Below are positions 43,735 through 54,703 of a stretch of DNA of 64,000 nt, in pieces (the first letter of the stretch is position 1; every line of letters starts with the position of its first letter). The notes beneath the pieces were generated by a model. The model was not told the DNA's origin, ran no database searches, and worked only from the letters and a program-made list of their open reading frames with translations. This DNA is from Oidiodendron maius Zn (taxonomy: Eukaryota; Ascomycota; Leotiomycetes; Myxotrichaceae), in NCBI GenBank assembly GCA_000827325.1, contig KN832880.1, positions 848,803 to 912,802 of the forward strand, in the 5' to 3' direction. Position numbers and translations under genes: made by a program.

Positions 43735-44947
43735 TCATTCTGAATTTGGACATATTACAAGCCGCTTGCCGCTTACCTCTCCTGCCTTCAGAGCGTTCCA
43801 AGCGGCCATGGTCTGCGACAGATCGCCCTTTGCTTCCACGGGAGTTGACTGCAGCTTTCCTTGGGACACAGCTTTCTCCAAGTAATCCCACCATACCCAC
43901 TGTGTGAAATCTCTGTTCTCAGGACTCAAATAATCATCAATATACTGAGCAAACTTGCCGCTCACACCTTGAGGCAGCTGGACTCCGTTTCGTACGCCCA
44001 TTGTCGACAAGAACGTGCCACCGCCATGGGCAGCCAGTACTTCACCTATTTTGATTTGATCTTCTGCAGAATCTGCGGCGGCAAAGACAGCCTTGAACGG
44101 CCCCAAGCCAGTCAGTGTCGGCACCACCTCAGGACTTGAACGGTCCACGAAGGAAGAAATCCTAAGTGATTTTGCCAGCTCAGCATGCCGTCCTGATGCG
44201 ACGCCAACCACAGAGTAGCCAGCATCAGCGGCCATCTGTGCTGCAATTCCGCCTAGCGACGACGAGATACCCCAGATCAGGACTTTCTCGCCGGTGGGGT
44301 TCTCATTCCGATTCCCCGCCTGGGGTCTATTGAGGCCTAAGTGTAAGAAGAGTGCACTAGTGGGTGCATAGGCAGTACTGAGATTTGCAGCTTCTTTGAA
44401 AGATGTCTCGCCAATCTGAGCTCCGTTAACAATGTACTAACGAAGTAAGAGTTTCCGGGAGATCGTGTTGAGAATATTCCATACCTTTGAGGTGAGAGCT
44501 ACAGGCACGAGGCAAAATTTCTGATAGGCACCAAATCGATAATCGCCTCGTAATACACCGGAAGTATTACTCATAATTCGATCCCCAGGTTTGAACCGGG
44601 TGACCCCTGGTCCTACCTTTTGCACAACTCCTGATATGCCGACTGGAGTGCAGCTGCCTGTCAGCAAATTGTAGAGCACTGTAGGTCTGAGGCACTTACG
44701 TCCAATTATAGTGGGATATTTGAGCGGAATAGGAATGAGGCCTTCTCGGATTTTCCACTCTCCTGGCTGGACGGGTATGGCCATAACCTGGGCCTAAAGT
44801 CAGAATAACTGCATAGCAAGCTGGGGGAGGCAACTAAGGTTTATTAACCTTGACTAAGAGCTCGTCCTCTCCTGGTTCATATAATTCTGCTGTGCCTACG
44901 CGTGGCTCTCTGCCAGGCCCATCAAGCCAAAGAGCTTCGTTATTCAT
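43735..44947 (-). CDS. Zinc-type MDR oxidoreductase / trans-enoyl reductase-like
   Basis: Exons 44947-44849, 44787-44700, 44642-44485 and 44436-43735; introns of 61, 57 and 48 bases all keep frame; 348 residues. MNNEALWLDGPGREPRVGT opens the GroES-like domain (EDELLVKV, YPTIIGLGISGVVQKVG, TRFKPGDRIMSN). The Rossmann domain has GEKVLIWGISSSLGGIAAQMA (nucleotide-binding loop) and YSVVGVASGRHAELAKSL. The end WNALKAGEVSGKRLVICPN is typical. The catalytic zinc ligands of true alcohol dehydrogenases are absent, as in the toxD-like trans-acting enoyl reductases that pair with fungal polyketide synthases. No synthase is in this window, so it may serve a distant cluster or another reduction. The acceptor of intron 2 was chosen to restore the GISGVV strand. 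Confidence 0.87.
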
Positions 44948-45285
44948 TGCAGTCACTTGGTGGCTAACAGTCGATTTCAATGCAGGGAGTTGCTTGACAA
45001 CGAGTTGTCAAATTTCGGTGCCTACAGCAAATTTCAAAATTATGAAGCCTTACAACGCGCTTCATATACACAAATCAGACCTCTCGTCCCAGCTGAGATT
45101 TGAGCGCTTCGTAAGTTATTGCAAATCAGAGTTGTGGAGTATGTTTGTAAGCCATTGACAGAGCCAAGCCAAACGTTTATTGGTCGGATAAAATGATGAC
45201 AAATATTGACGTCATTGATATAACTAGTAGATGCCCTTGGCTATTCAGGCATAACTTGATTTGTATCATACCATAAGGAGACAGA
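44948..45285. other. Intergenic, reductase promoter
   Basis: Nothing else is recognised between the reductase ATG and the ankyrin relic. Confidence 0.4.
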
Positions 45286-45525
45286 AGGCGACTCAAAAGA
45301 CATCTCTGGTCAAACAGCCTCTTACGAGCAGCCATAGAAGGGCATAAGACTATAGTTGAGTTTTTTTTTGAGACAGCTGGTACGGAGGTTGATATTAAAT
45401 ACGACAGTTATGGACGGACACCGGATTACGACGCCGATAACTCTTTGGGAAAGGCCAAGTCGCCTTCGTTCGATGCACTGACGGTGGAGGCAAACATAAG
45501 TAAGGTAAGGCCTTTTGCCAAATAG
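45286..45525 (+). pseudogene. Ankyrin-repeat fragment
   Basis: One open forward frame reads RRLKRHLWSNSLLRAAIEGHKTIVEFFFE, then VDIKYDSYGRTP, which is an ankyrin unit (LLxAAxxGHxxIVExxL and a DxxGRTPL-type turn). The repeat continues only weakly (DYDADNSLGKA) before TAG at 45523. No start codon or second complete unit is present. Such pieces are common debris of NACHT/ankyrin genes. Confidence 0.55.
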
Positions 45526-45557
45526 AAGCAAGGAACTTGTCAAGCTCATCGCTTGGT

Positions 45558-46388
45558 TCAGTGTTTGTAATCCTCTAACTCATAAATAGATCTCTCGCCA
45601 GATAGTTCGCCACCATACGACGGCTGTTTAAATTCTTGGTATGCCATTTGAATGTGTTTTCCCAATTCCGCAGGTCCAAGGAATGTTTCATGAGAGTCTA
45701 ACCAGTTTTGTCGAAAATACCATATGGAAACGATCGCGACAATGAGAATGACCCAGGCAGCTACGCCCACCCTAATTTCAACATTTCGTGGATTATTATT
45801 GCGTGTTTGAGCAGAGTCAGAAGAGCCTTTTGCGATTCGTCCAGCTGCGGCTAGCGTTGCAGAGATAATTGAGAGAGTTATAGGGGAAGTCGAGGATGTT
45901 GCAGAGGATGTTGAGGAGGTGGGTTATGCTGAAGGGGATGTCGCAGAAGCGGATGTTGAAGAGGCTGCCGAAGAGGACGCAGAAGAGGATACTGAAGAAG
46001 ATACCGAAGAGGATGCAGAAGAGGATAGTGAGGAGGGTGTTGAAAAAAAGGATAAAGAGGAGGTTTGGGTAGCAAAATTCCAGCCTCTCATTTGGAGGCC
46101 ACGAGAAAAACGATGCGCTAGTCACGGTGGAGATCACCGTGGATGAATTCTGAACCCAGAATGGTGACAAGACTATTTTCTTGTCCAGCTGGAATCGGCG
46201 ACCTGCATTCGCACTACTTCCACTCCCAGCTCATTGCGCACACCAACATCAATATGCCCACCGTCCCGACTCCAGTTCACTGGTTCGGCAACAGACAATT
46301 TGCATAGCCCGAAAGATTTCATTCCACTGCCCCTAGTACTTGCAGCCCTCATGCATGAGTGATAATGCACTCCGGTAATGATATGCAA
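45558..46388 (-). pseudogene. Degenerate Ser-rich single-pass membrane glycoprotein gene
   Basis: Minus-strand pieces in order: an N-terminal extracellular part (EPVNWSRDGGHIDVGVRNEL); a segment one frame away (IVLSPFWVQNSSTVISTV, SFFSWPPNERLEFCYPN); a Ser/Thr run (SSLSSSASSSVSSSVSSS) back in the first frame with a stop at 45924-45926; then VGVAAWVILIVAIVSIWYF, a transmembrane helix, and a cytoplasmic tail ending ERSIYELEDYKH. This order matches common fungal wall-sensor-like surface proteins. Two frame shifts that cancel plus one stop make it broken. The acidic forward frame at 45919-46146 is only the complement of the Ser repeats. The original role is unknown. Confidence 0.55.
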
Positions 46389-47582
46389 GGCTTGTCGAAA
46401 GAGTGGCTAGGCTGAAGGGGTCTTTTGACTTCCGCGCCGATTTTGAGGATTTTTGGTGAGATGCTACGTTCCCAGATTATAAGGCGCTGCGGCTTCTTTT
46501 GGGGCAGTGCCATTGCCTACCGAGGCTCTTGACTTGAAATTGCCTACCGAGGTACTAGGATCAAATTGGCGTGATCCAGGCCCCAGTTTTATGGACATGG
46601 TGCGCGTTAATCAAGGCAAGGCTGGGAGGATCCCAGGGGTAAAGTGTGAAGCCGATACGGCACAGGACGCTGATCGTAGGTCAATGGTTTTTAGTGTGAC
46701 GGCCGACGTAGTACGCCCGGTTCGTGTATGCTCTGGAGCATATTATCCAACCAGAAATGGCTAGCATCACTTCCAACCCCCTCGTACGTGCAAGTGATTA
46801 ACTTAAGCACTGTAAAGGTCAGCCAGCCGCAGCACTGCAACCAATCCCTCCCAAGCTTAACCCCTCGGACGGGCTGTCCAAGAGCTATTTATCGTCCAAG
46901 TCCTATTTTCATATTACACAGCAGGCGGGAAGAAGAGGGAAATGAAGATCGTTGGCTAAAACGGCAAGTAAGCCACCCATGCAAACTTTTCCCTTTCGGC
47001 CTCACTTAACCTCAACCCCAATGCGGGGGCATTTTGTGACAGACGGGGGATAGTACATAGCTTCCCAAAGCCCTGTATGCTGGCCCCTAGCTCTTGCATT
47101 CTACAATTGAGTTGCATCACTCCAAGATATGCCAAGGTGACGATGGATTTTATTCGCTAACTTGAAGTGAGCGAGGTCAATCGAGCAGTCTAGGTCCGGC
47201 TTATCTTGCTTTACCTAGCTCCGAATAACTCTAATGCGGTAGTCACTGCACGACGTACCTGCATGAATAATTCCACGAAATTACTTAGGTCACAAAACCA
47301 ATATCTGGGCCATCTTGCAGTATATGCAGTGTGCAGAAGCGTGTAAGAAGCCGCGGGGAAGTTCAAAAGTCGTCCGTACAACGTATTCCCAAACAAAAGG
47401 ACAAGTAGTATGAGGTTGTGTCATGCAAGAAAACCCAGAATTTGAAACTACAGCGGAACAGTACAAGATAACTAGAGTAGTCACAGTCCGGGTACAGGTA
47501 TATATTTTAGCATATTATAAGCTTGCTACTTGAAGACAATCTCTGAACTCTTTACTCGGTACCATTCTCCCCTATAAATACC
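46389..47582. other. Intergenic, nothing recognised
   Basis: Short frames only. GCCTACCGAGG...CTTGA-like sequence is doubled near 46515-46555 (ATTGCCTACCGAGG twice), a small direct repeat. No gene supported. Confidence 0.4.
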
Positions 47583-48617
47583 TCAGCCTTGTAACTCAGC
47601 AGTGTGCCTTCCATCACTGCTAACTTCGCTATAGATCCCAAGATCTGTTCTAGGAGAACCCATAGCAGAGTTACTCGTATAAGTCGAGTATAAGGAACTG
47701 AGTTGCGGTGAGCCCACGGAGTATTGTTTCGCGTGAGGGACGCCAGGAACGATCTGGCAAGGGCAATACGCTTCACGTTCTAGTCAGCATACTAGTTTTC
47801 CTAATCTATATGCAATGAGCTATAGTGGATTATCTTACCAGTAGTACTCTTCTGTCCAAGTCGCCATCCTAGCTCAGTACCTTCGTATGGACTCGTCGGC
47901 TCTTCGAAAGTCTCAGGGACGACAACTGTATGTCCACTCACCGCAACCCAGCGTTTCCGTTGTCGACAGTATCTCCAGAATATTGCTACGGCTATGAGAA
48001 TTAATACCACAGCGCCTCCTGCCGCACCACCTGCGATGGCTGCGTTGTTCTTGTTACGGGAAGGAGTGACGTTTGGAGTCGGGATATTGGTAGATATTGC
48101 TGTCGCAGCGGAGGTGATGGTCAGGGACTGCTTGTAAGGCGTTACTCGCATAGATGAAGTGGCTAAGGAGTTAATTATATCCATCATACCGCTAGGTGAG
48201 CATGATCCCAATTCTGAGGCTGCAGAAGTCGCAGAAGCATCGTATAAAAAAGCAGCAGGATGGAGATCGTTTGCAGGGCATCCCCCACCACAAGGATTGA
48301 TGTCGCAACAACCTTGAAATGAAGGCGATTCACAGGTCCACCATTGTCCGCCACTGGAACACTGTACATATGGCCAGTATGATGAGTCGTTTGAGTCGGA
48401 ATTGGTACCACATGCTGTCCCCAATCCAGCAGCACGCAAGTCATCCGAGGGGCAGCCAATTCCATTGCATGCATTGCTAGCGCAACATCCGAGAAAAGTG
48501 GGAGATTGATCAATACAAGTCCACCTGGTTGTGGTCAGCTTAAAGCTCTAGGAATTCAACAATATCAATTAACCATTCCGCATCCGAGGGGCAGGTTCCC
48601 ATAGTATTACCGGACAT
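47583..48617 (-). CDS. Cys-rich double-domain single-pass membrane protein
   Basis: Exons 48617-48574, 48524-47839 and 47779-47583 (introns 49 and 59 bases, in phase) give 308 residues. The N-terminus has no signal peptide (MSGNTMGTCPSDAEWWTC) and carries two copies of one Cys-rich unit: WTCIDQSPTFLGCCASNAC...GCPSDDL and WTCESPSFQGCCDINPC...GCPANDL. A Thr/Ser-rich stretch, a helix AAIAGGAAGGAVVLILIAVAIFW (about 190-212) and a basic then Pro/Ser/Tyr-rich tail follow, ending HTAELQG. The layout is that of the abundant filamentous-fungal membrane proteins with a WxC...GCC head and a TM anchor, whose role is unknown; wall sensing is a guess. The third exon was found from a GTAAGA donor and GCTGAC branch; without it the frame would stop at 47801. 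Confidence 0.8.
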
Positions 48618-49869
48618 ATCGATTAACAAATTTGAGAAACGAAACAAATAGTTAGTGGGTCTATATAACAGTCAAAATTCATAAAAGAGTCGTACAAATC
48701 GTAAATCGTAAATGAAGCGGGGACGTTGAGCCCCTATAAACTATAAGCACAGGGCTGGGCGGAATGAGAACAGCAGATCTACCTAGCCAGCACTTACCAT
48801 CTGACTAAAAAAGGAAGGTAGTAATTGCTCCTGGCTGGGGAAAGCGAGTATCAGGCATTTACGCCACAAACTGCACTTGACAGTGACGTGAGAGTACTCT
48901 CCCCCCTAAATACATGTAATAGTGGGCCCTCTTGGCCCGGGGGTTTTGTATGGTAGAATGTCTGTGCACTGTAAACCCACTGTTGTTTGTCCAGAATAAT
49001 CACCTCGTTCTGTCTGCCCCCCAACGGACAGTGTACGTGACCACTCGCCGCTTTTCTCACCCTTCGCGCTCACCCTTCCTTACCCTCCCTCACTCACCCT
49101 TCACGTGCAGTCTCACCTCCGCTCACCACCCCCTAGTAACTCAAAATACTTAGTCACCCTCTATATAGGTTCTATCCTGGTAGCACTGTTGAGAATGTCA
49201 AGTCCTGGGGAGCCGGACCTGAGTGAGCCAAAACGGGTCCCTGGTGATCAGAATAGGCTCCCCATTACCAGAATATCTCAACGCCCTACCTCTCCTATGT
49301 TTAACTGAGACTGGAATTTGGTCTTTTAATATATATTTTATTTTAGCTATTACAGCCCTTCAACTCTTAAACCCTTTTCCTCATTCTCTTTCACTATCCA
49401 TCTTCTTCTCAGGCTCTATATTCTCGAGCATCTTCTTTCCTCAGTGTCATAGCTTCTCTAGTTTAGTTAGCTTTGTGCTATCCTTACAGAGATACCTTAA
49501 CTTTTTTATTTTTGTCCCCGGCCCCCCCCCCCCCCTCACCTTTACAGCCCTAGGAGCTCTTATAGGTACAAAGAATACGTAAGGTAGGCAAGAAGAAGAC
49601 ACTAGAAGAGAGAGCTCGAGAGCTCGAGAGAATAGATTCAATAATGATGATGATGATATTAAAGATTCCCTTATCCCGAAAGAAATTCTAGACTATACTA
49701 ATAAGGCATATAATAAATATGCCACGGCGCTGGCCGAACTGCCTAGGCAATCCGTGACGGGCAATTCGCCTGGGCAATTTCAGAGCCTAGGACTACTATA
49801 ACCTTTACCTCTTTACCCCTCACTTAGTTAGTCACCTGACCGACCTCTTGTATTTAAGAGGCTCTACTC
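48618..49869. other. Intergenic with low-complexity DNA
   Basis: Contains CTCACCCTTC-rich pyrimidine runs near 49050-49130, a C homopolymer at about 49524-49537, GAGAGCTCGAGAGCTCGAGAGA near 49610 and GATGATGATGAT near 49644. No coding frame is supported. Confidence 0.45.
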
Positions 49870-50110
49870 TCCCTCTCTTCTGGTTCCTGGCCGGGTCCTC
49901 CCTGGCTGCAGCTACTACGTCCTCGAAGTAGGCGTCAGGATCAGTGTTTAGGAGCTGCTTCAGACTCTCTGAAGCCACTGTCCAGAGCTTCCGGCTCTCA
50001 AAATAAGGCTGTACTTGAATTAACCAGATCTGATATTTAGTCCTATTGAGCTTAAGAAGGCGCGGTTCGGTTGCATTGATATCTTCTATATTAAGGGTGA
50101 TATATCTGGC
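49870..50110 (-). mobile_element. Possible Ty1/copia-type gag fossil fragment
   Basis: A minus-strand frame reads LLKLNRTKYQIWLIQVQPYF, then ESRKLWTVASESLKQLL, which resembles the N-terminal Gag segment of fungal Ty1/copia-like LTR elements (L-N-x-x-x-Y-x-x-W ... S-K-L-W). No other element parts or LTRs were recognised nearby. It is a short, broken, probably old copy. The assignment is tentative. Confidence 0.35.
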
Positions 50111-50416
50111 TCACTACGGTGCGTCTGTATAGCTTCCTTATATAGACGAAATGAGTGTTGAATTACTAATATCTAGGACTCAATATAGTCTTGAATTCCG
50201 TCCTGATTACGACCCTTTAGTCCTGAATCCAGCCCTGGGAACCGACTTAGTCAGCATCAAACGCTTCGGACACAACTCCTTGACCACGTGGCCGACCCTG
50301 TGTTACGCTATAAGTTTGAGCTTCTTCATTCCGCCCACAGACACTACCGGAGACGCCTTTCCCTAATTTCCATTTAACACCACAGCACTTACATCAACAT
50401 CGGTCGATTTATCAGA

Positions 50417-52368
50417 ATGCGCCTCCTTCACACAACAAGCATAGAGCTCAAAGAATTTTTCGATGACTCTATCCCGAAATACGCAATTATTTCTCACAAG
50501 TGGCAGGACGGCGAAGTTTCTTTCCAGCACATGCAAAACGGAAACGCAACAAACAAGGCAGGATATTCCAAACTAAAACTCTGTTGCCATCAGGCCATGA
50601 AAGAAAATCTTCAGTACATATGGATCGACACATGCTGTATCGACAAGACAAACAGCGTTGAGTTGTCGGAGTCTATCAATTCAATGTACAGATGGTATAA
50701 GAATGCCACAGTATGCTACGTGTATCTGTTCGATGTCCACAGTAAAGCGGTAGCAAATGATTTGAGTTTTGAGAAGAGCGTATGGTTTACCAGGGGTTGG
50801 ACATTGCAAGAGCTTATAGCACCTCCGCGAGTAGAGTTTTACAACTCTGCCTGGGACAAGCTAGGAACGAAAGAAAGTTTGAAGGAAATTCTCTCAGTAA
50901 TAACTAGCATCGACGTTGGAGTCCTTGATGGTGTGGATCCGGAGAGTTTTAGTATTGCGCAGAGAATGTCCTGGGCTTCCAAGCGAAGGACAACTAGGGC
51001 TGAAGATATCGCCTATAGCCTTCTCGGACTATTTGATATCAATATGCCTATGATCTACGGCGAGGGAGAAAAGGCATTTCTCAGGCTGCAAGAAGAAATC
51101 ATGAAGCACTCGGATGACCATTCGCTTTTTGCCTGGACTAGCTCTGATGAGGGTTATCGAGGGCTTCTGGCCAAATCTCCCGCCGATTTTTGCAATTGTG
51201 GCAATATAGTTTTAACCCGACCGGGACTAAATCGTCTTCCATACTCTATCACGAATATGGGATTGTCAATTGAGCTATTAATGGTAGGCTGGGCTATGGA
51301 TACATATCTCGCTGCGCTTGATTGCGTGGAAGAGAGCCACAAAACAAGGATCGGAATCTTTTTGAGGCTACTACCAGAAGACGACCAGTGTGCCAGAGTG
51401 ATGATAAATGGTACCGACAGATCAGAATTCCCTTCGGAGCTTGTACCAGAAAGCCACTATAGAAAGATCTATGTTCGACAAAAGGTCTGGAAAATCCGTC
51501 CGGCTTTGGATCTGATGTACGGATTCTGGCTGCGTAAAATGCCGATAACTTCAGCTCCTCCTTGGACTCTACCGCATTCCTTAATTGAGGTGGTTTCATG
51601 GAATCAATGGACTCATGACGAAAGGACACTCAAAATACCCACTGGATCACGTGGTACGGCAGGGATACTCTGGTTCAAAGGGAAAGACGGATACTCGTTT
51701 TTGAAGGTAGGGTTTGATCCTCTGTTCAATCCTCTCTGCCAGTTAGGAGGGTCTCTCTGGATGCCATATCAGACTCGTCATCACAGATATTACCCCGCGC
51801 AAGGCTCATTAGAAACGAAAATGGATGCTAAGTGGATGGATCATCAAAGCCATTATGTTCGGAAACAAACTGGATCGGAATTGACTAGAAATCCTTTTTA
51901 TTTCCATACTTTAGCACAATATGTCTCTGATTTCAGCCGGAATGAGTTTATTTCCAAACCCAAGATTGAATGGGTGGATGAAGGAACTGAGTACATATTT
52001 AAAGGAGATAGAGCATCGGGATTGAGCCTAGAGAAAGGTAGGGGGCGAGTATCAATAAAAGAGGAGGTGATCAACAACCAGAGAATGTGGGTTATAGACA
52101 TAGAGCAGCCAACAGAGGCAAGACACCACGAGGTCACCTGTGACGGGTGTAAATTTGTAAGTAGGCATGTTATGCTCCCCGATCTTCCCTGCCTTTCTCG
52201 GCTAGTAATATTTTAACCAAATTTTAGGAAATTTATGGACGACGTTTCAAATGCAAGATTTGCGAAGATTTTGATTATTGCGCGGAGTGCTTTTCAACAT
52301 CTAAAGATACACACCCTCCTCATGACTTTATAGAGCACCTGCCCCCTTCTGGGTACAGCAAAGACTAG
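50417..52368 (+). CDS. HET-domain protein with C-terminal ZZ zinc finger
   Basis: Exons 50417-52156 and 52228-52368 (71-base intron, GTAAGT to TTTTAG, phase 0) give 626 residues. The start MRLLHTTSIELKEFF is the classic opening of the HET-S/HET-E-like subgroup; the domain shows YAIISHKW, IWIDTCCIDKTN, SMYRWYKNATVCYVYLFDV, WFTRGWTLQELIAPPRVEFY and AYSLLGLFDINMPMIYGEGE. A long variable middle follows. The C-terminus, formed across the intron, is a ZZ-type finger: HHEVTCDGCKF then EIYGRRFKCKICEDFDYCAECF and HPPHDF, giving C-x2-C ... C-x2-C ... C-x2-C ... H-x3-H ligands. ZZ fingers bind histone tails or N-terminal arginine, so here it may act as the sensor of the HET executioner. Everything appears intact. 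Confidence 0.92.
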
Positions 52369-53549
52369 GAGAACGAGAAAAGAAGCCTACGAGTAAACTA
52401 TAGCATCAAATATTTAAAAGCAAAAAGGAATAAAGTGAGTGCTACTAAAATTCATATCATAAAATTGCCTTTGTAGCTGCCCCTATAGATATCAAGGAGA
52501 TGTTATGGAATGAGGATAAGACCTTTTATCACATGTGCATAAGTGAATATGGGATCTAAAATTAGTTCTAGAGGAATCTCGGTCATAAGGGAACCAAAGT
52601 GGGATCTTTGTATAGAGATAGGGAAAGTGTAACCGGACCATAAAGAAGTCAAGACGAGCCCCTTGGGTACTAAAATAGCATACTCATGCTGACTCTGCCG
52701 CTTTCCGCTATAGCTCACCAGTACTCACCCCGCTTCCCACCTCGCTTCACCCCTACTTACTTAGCTCACCCAGCATAGCTGGTAAAGCAGCACAGCTCAC
52801 CTTTCCGAAGAGAAACAGATTTCGTGTGGGTGAGGATTTAGGTTAAACAACTAGCTGTTACATTTATTTGGGGTGGGAAGAGTACTATCAAACAAGACTT
52901 GGCGATCAGACCTCTTTTCTAACTGGTTGTGCAAATAGTGTGGTAATTCAAGTGGTGATCATTAGCTTTAGTTAGTGGGCTTTGCGAACTTAATAGAGTA
53001 TGGCGTAGCGGGGGGTACCACGATCCCTGGCTCATCATGGCGCTGTACTAGGAGTTCGAGATCCTGCATCAATGCCTCCATAGTAGGAGACCACGCTTCA
53101 TGTCTGATTCTAAAGATGCCGAACAAAATCTCACAGAAAGCCTTCGTCTCGTCTCGTGCACATTGTAACCCATTTAACCTAGTATTCGAAATTTTTAGGT
53201 CACCTTTAGGGCCTCGATGCTCCCCTGTGTTTACGGAAGGCTGTGGCCATAGCCGAAAGGGACTTCCGTAAGGACCCCTCAGGAATTCCCGTCTGGATTC
53301 TATTCCGCTCAGCTGTTCGTGATCAACGCAACACTCCACGTCTTAGCCTTTCGGTTTCTGTGTTACCTTCTCGAATAGTAAGATCTTGCAGCGGCGGTTG
53401 GCCGGGGGCGGGATGCATTCCCCGCGAAATCCTGGTCGGAAAATATGGCTGTCGACAACTAGGTTCACCGATCCAAATCAAAGCCTTTGGCTCTAGGGTT
53501 GCCTGCAGGCGCAACTACTAGATGAAGGCTGTTAGACTGATTGCGCTAA
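52369..53549. other. Intergenic, nothing firmly recognised
   Basis: A minus frame at 52968-53339 ends in a helix-like sequence (ETKAFCEILFGIFRIRHEAW) that looks faintly coding but has no exon partner. CTCACC-rich DNA lies near 52720-52800, like that at 49050. No gene is called. Confidence 0.35.
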
Positions 53550-54170
53550 TTGTATTTTCCTCCTATAATGATATACGGTATGGAAAATCACCGGCGGCAG
53601 AGTTCTCTAATGAGTGACATGCATGTACTTATATGTGACTACCCAAAACAACTCGTAGAAGAAAAAGGCTGGGAGCAGAGGTATTATTATAATGGCACCT
53701 ATCTCCCTTTCCAATCACAGGGTTTTGAAAATATCCTTCAGAGTTCTGTAATAAAAGATTGCAAATGATGCAATTTTCGAATGCATAGATTACTATTGAC
53801 TAAGTTCGTTGTCTCTTTTTCCATAGATAAGGTTGCGGAGTGCTTAGTCGTCTACGAGCATTTCAACGCCCCTTTTACCAAGATTACTAAGAAAGCACTC
53901 TCTCGCTTTCATTGAATGTCGACCTTTGAAGGCGATTTGCCCCTGGCGACATATCACACTGATATTTCGAACATGTCATTTGACGATTAGAATAGGAGGT
54001 TGGTTAGAAAAGTTATGCTGCAACTGGAAGAGACTGCTTCTTTTAGGAACTACCTTAACCTTACGGCTACGCAAGACGCCCTAACGCATTATTCCCGAGT
54101 TTACTGCATATCTTTTGCTCTTCTAATTAGCGGTGTAGTTCTCGCTCTTCTAGCATATTTGACATATTAG
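53550..54170 (+). pseudogene. Decayed ORF with C-terminal membrane helix, unknown family
   Basis: One forward frame keeps coding character across about 620 bases with three in-frame stops: MHVLICDYPKQLVEEKGWEQ, AECLVVYEHFNAPFTKITKK, MLQLEETASFRNYLNLTATQ, then YCISFALLISGVVLALLAYL as a membrane helix before a final TAG. An intron may lie near 53750-53825 (TGACTAA branch, CCATAG), but no splice choice restores the whole frame. I do not recognise a family. Confidence 0.35.
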
Positions 54171-54703
54171 GCTATAACTAGCCTCGGAAGCAAAAGACTA
54201 ATGGCTTTAAGTCACTACGATATGTTGAAGGACTGTTTTCATTTGGCTTAGTGTTATAGTTGCTTGGCCGTGGTTCTTTTCTTTCTAGTTGCCCTATTAC
54301 TTCTTTTTTTTCTTTCTGATTCTAGTATATCTAGCTGTTAGTATTAAATAGGACTATTATACTTCTAGCTTATTGTCATCCTCTTACAATCTTCTTAGAG
54401 TTATTACAGCTCTAAAAGAACGAAAGGGAATGTAGGCAAAGGATAAAGGCTTTACACTCTTCAGAATCCTTCAAGCATTAGGCGCTCTTACTTCTGCCCT
54501 AGATTACGGTAAATCTCCACAGGGACCTATTAACTCCTAGATCTGACAAAGGCTTACGTATAATACAGGAAGAAGAACGGCCATATGTAATCCTTCCGAT
54601 ATAAACATGACCTAGACTACAGACCTATACAGGTTCTAGTATGACCAGAAGAGCAATTCGAATCGCCACACTTACATAACAAACCAAAGCTATTCTACTT
54701 GAC
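54171..54703. other. Intergenic, nothing recognised
   Basis: T-rich stretch and short frames; 3' flank of the minus-strand HET gene. Confidence 0.4.

Noticed and set aside
45919-46146. Forward Glu/Asp-rich frame (EEDAEEDTEEDTEE)
   Set aside because: It is the reverse complement of the Ser-rich repeat of the minus-strand membrane glycoprotein relic; no other support.
52968-53339. 123-codon minus frame with a helix-like end
   Set aside because: Faintly coding look but no motif, no upstream exon and an overlapping frame on the other strand.
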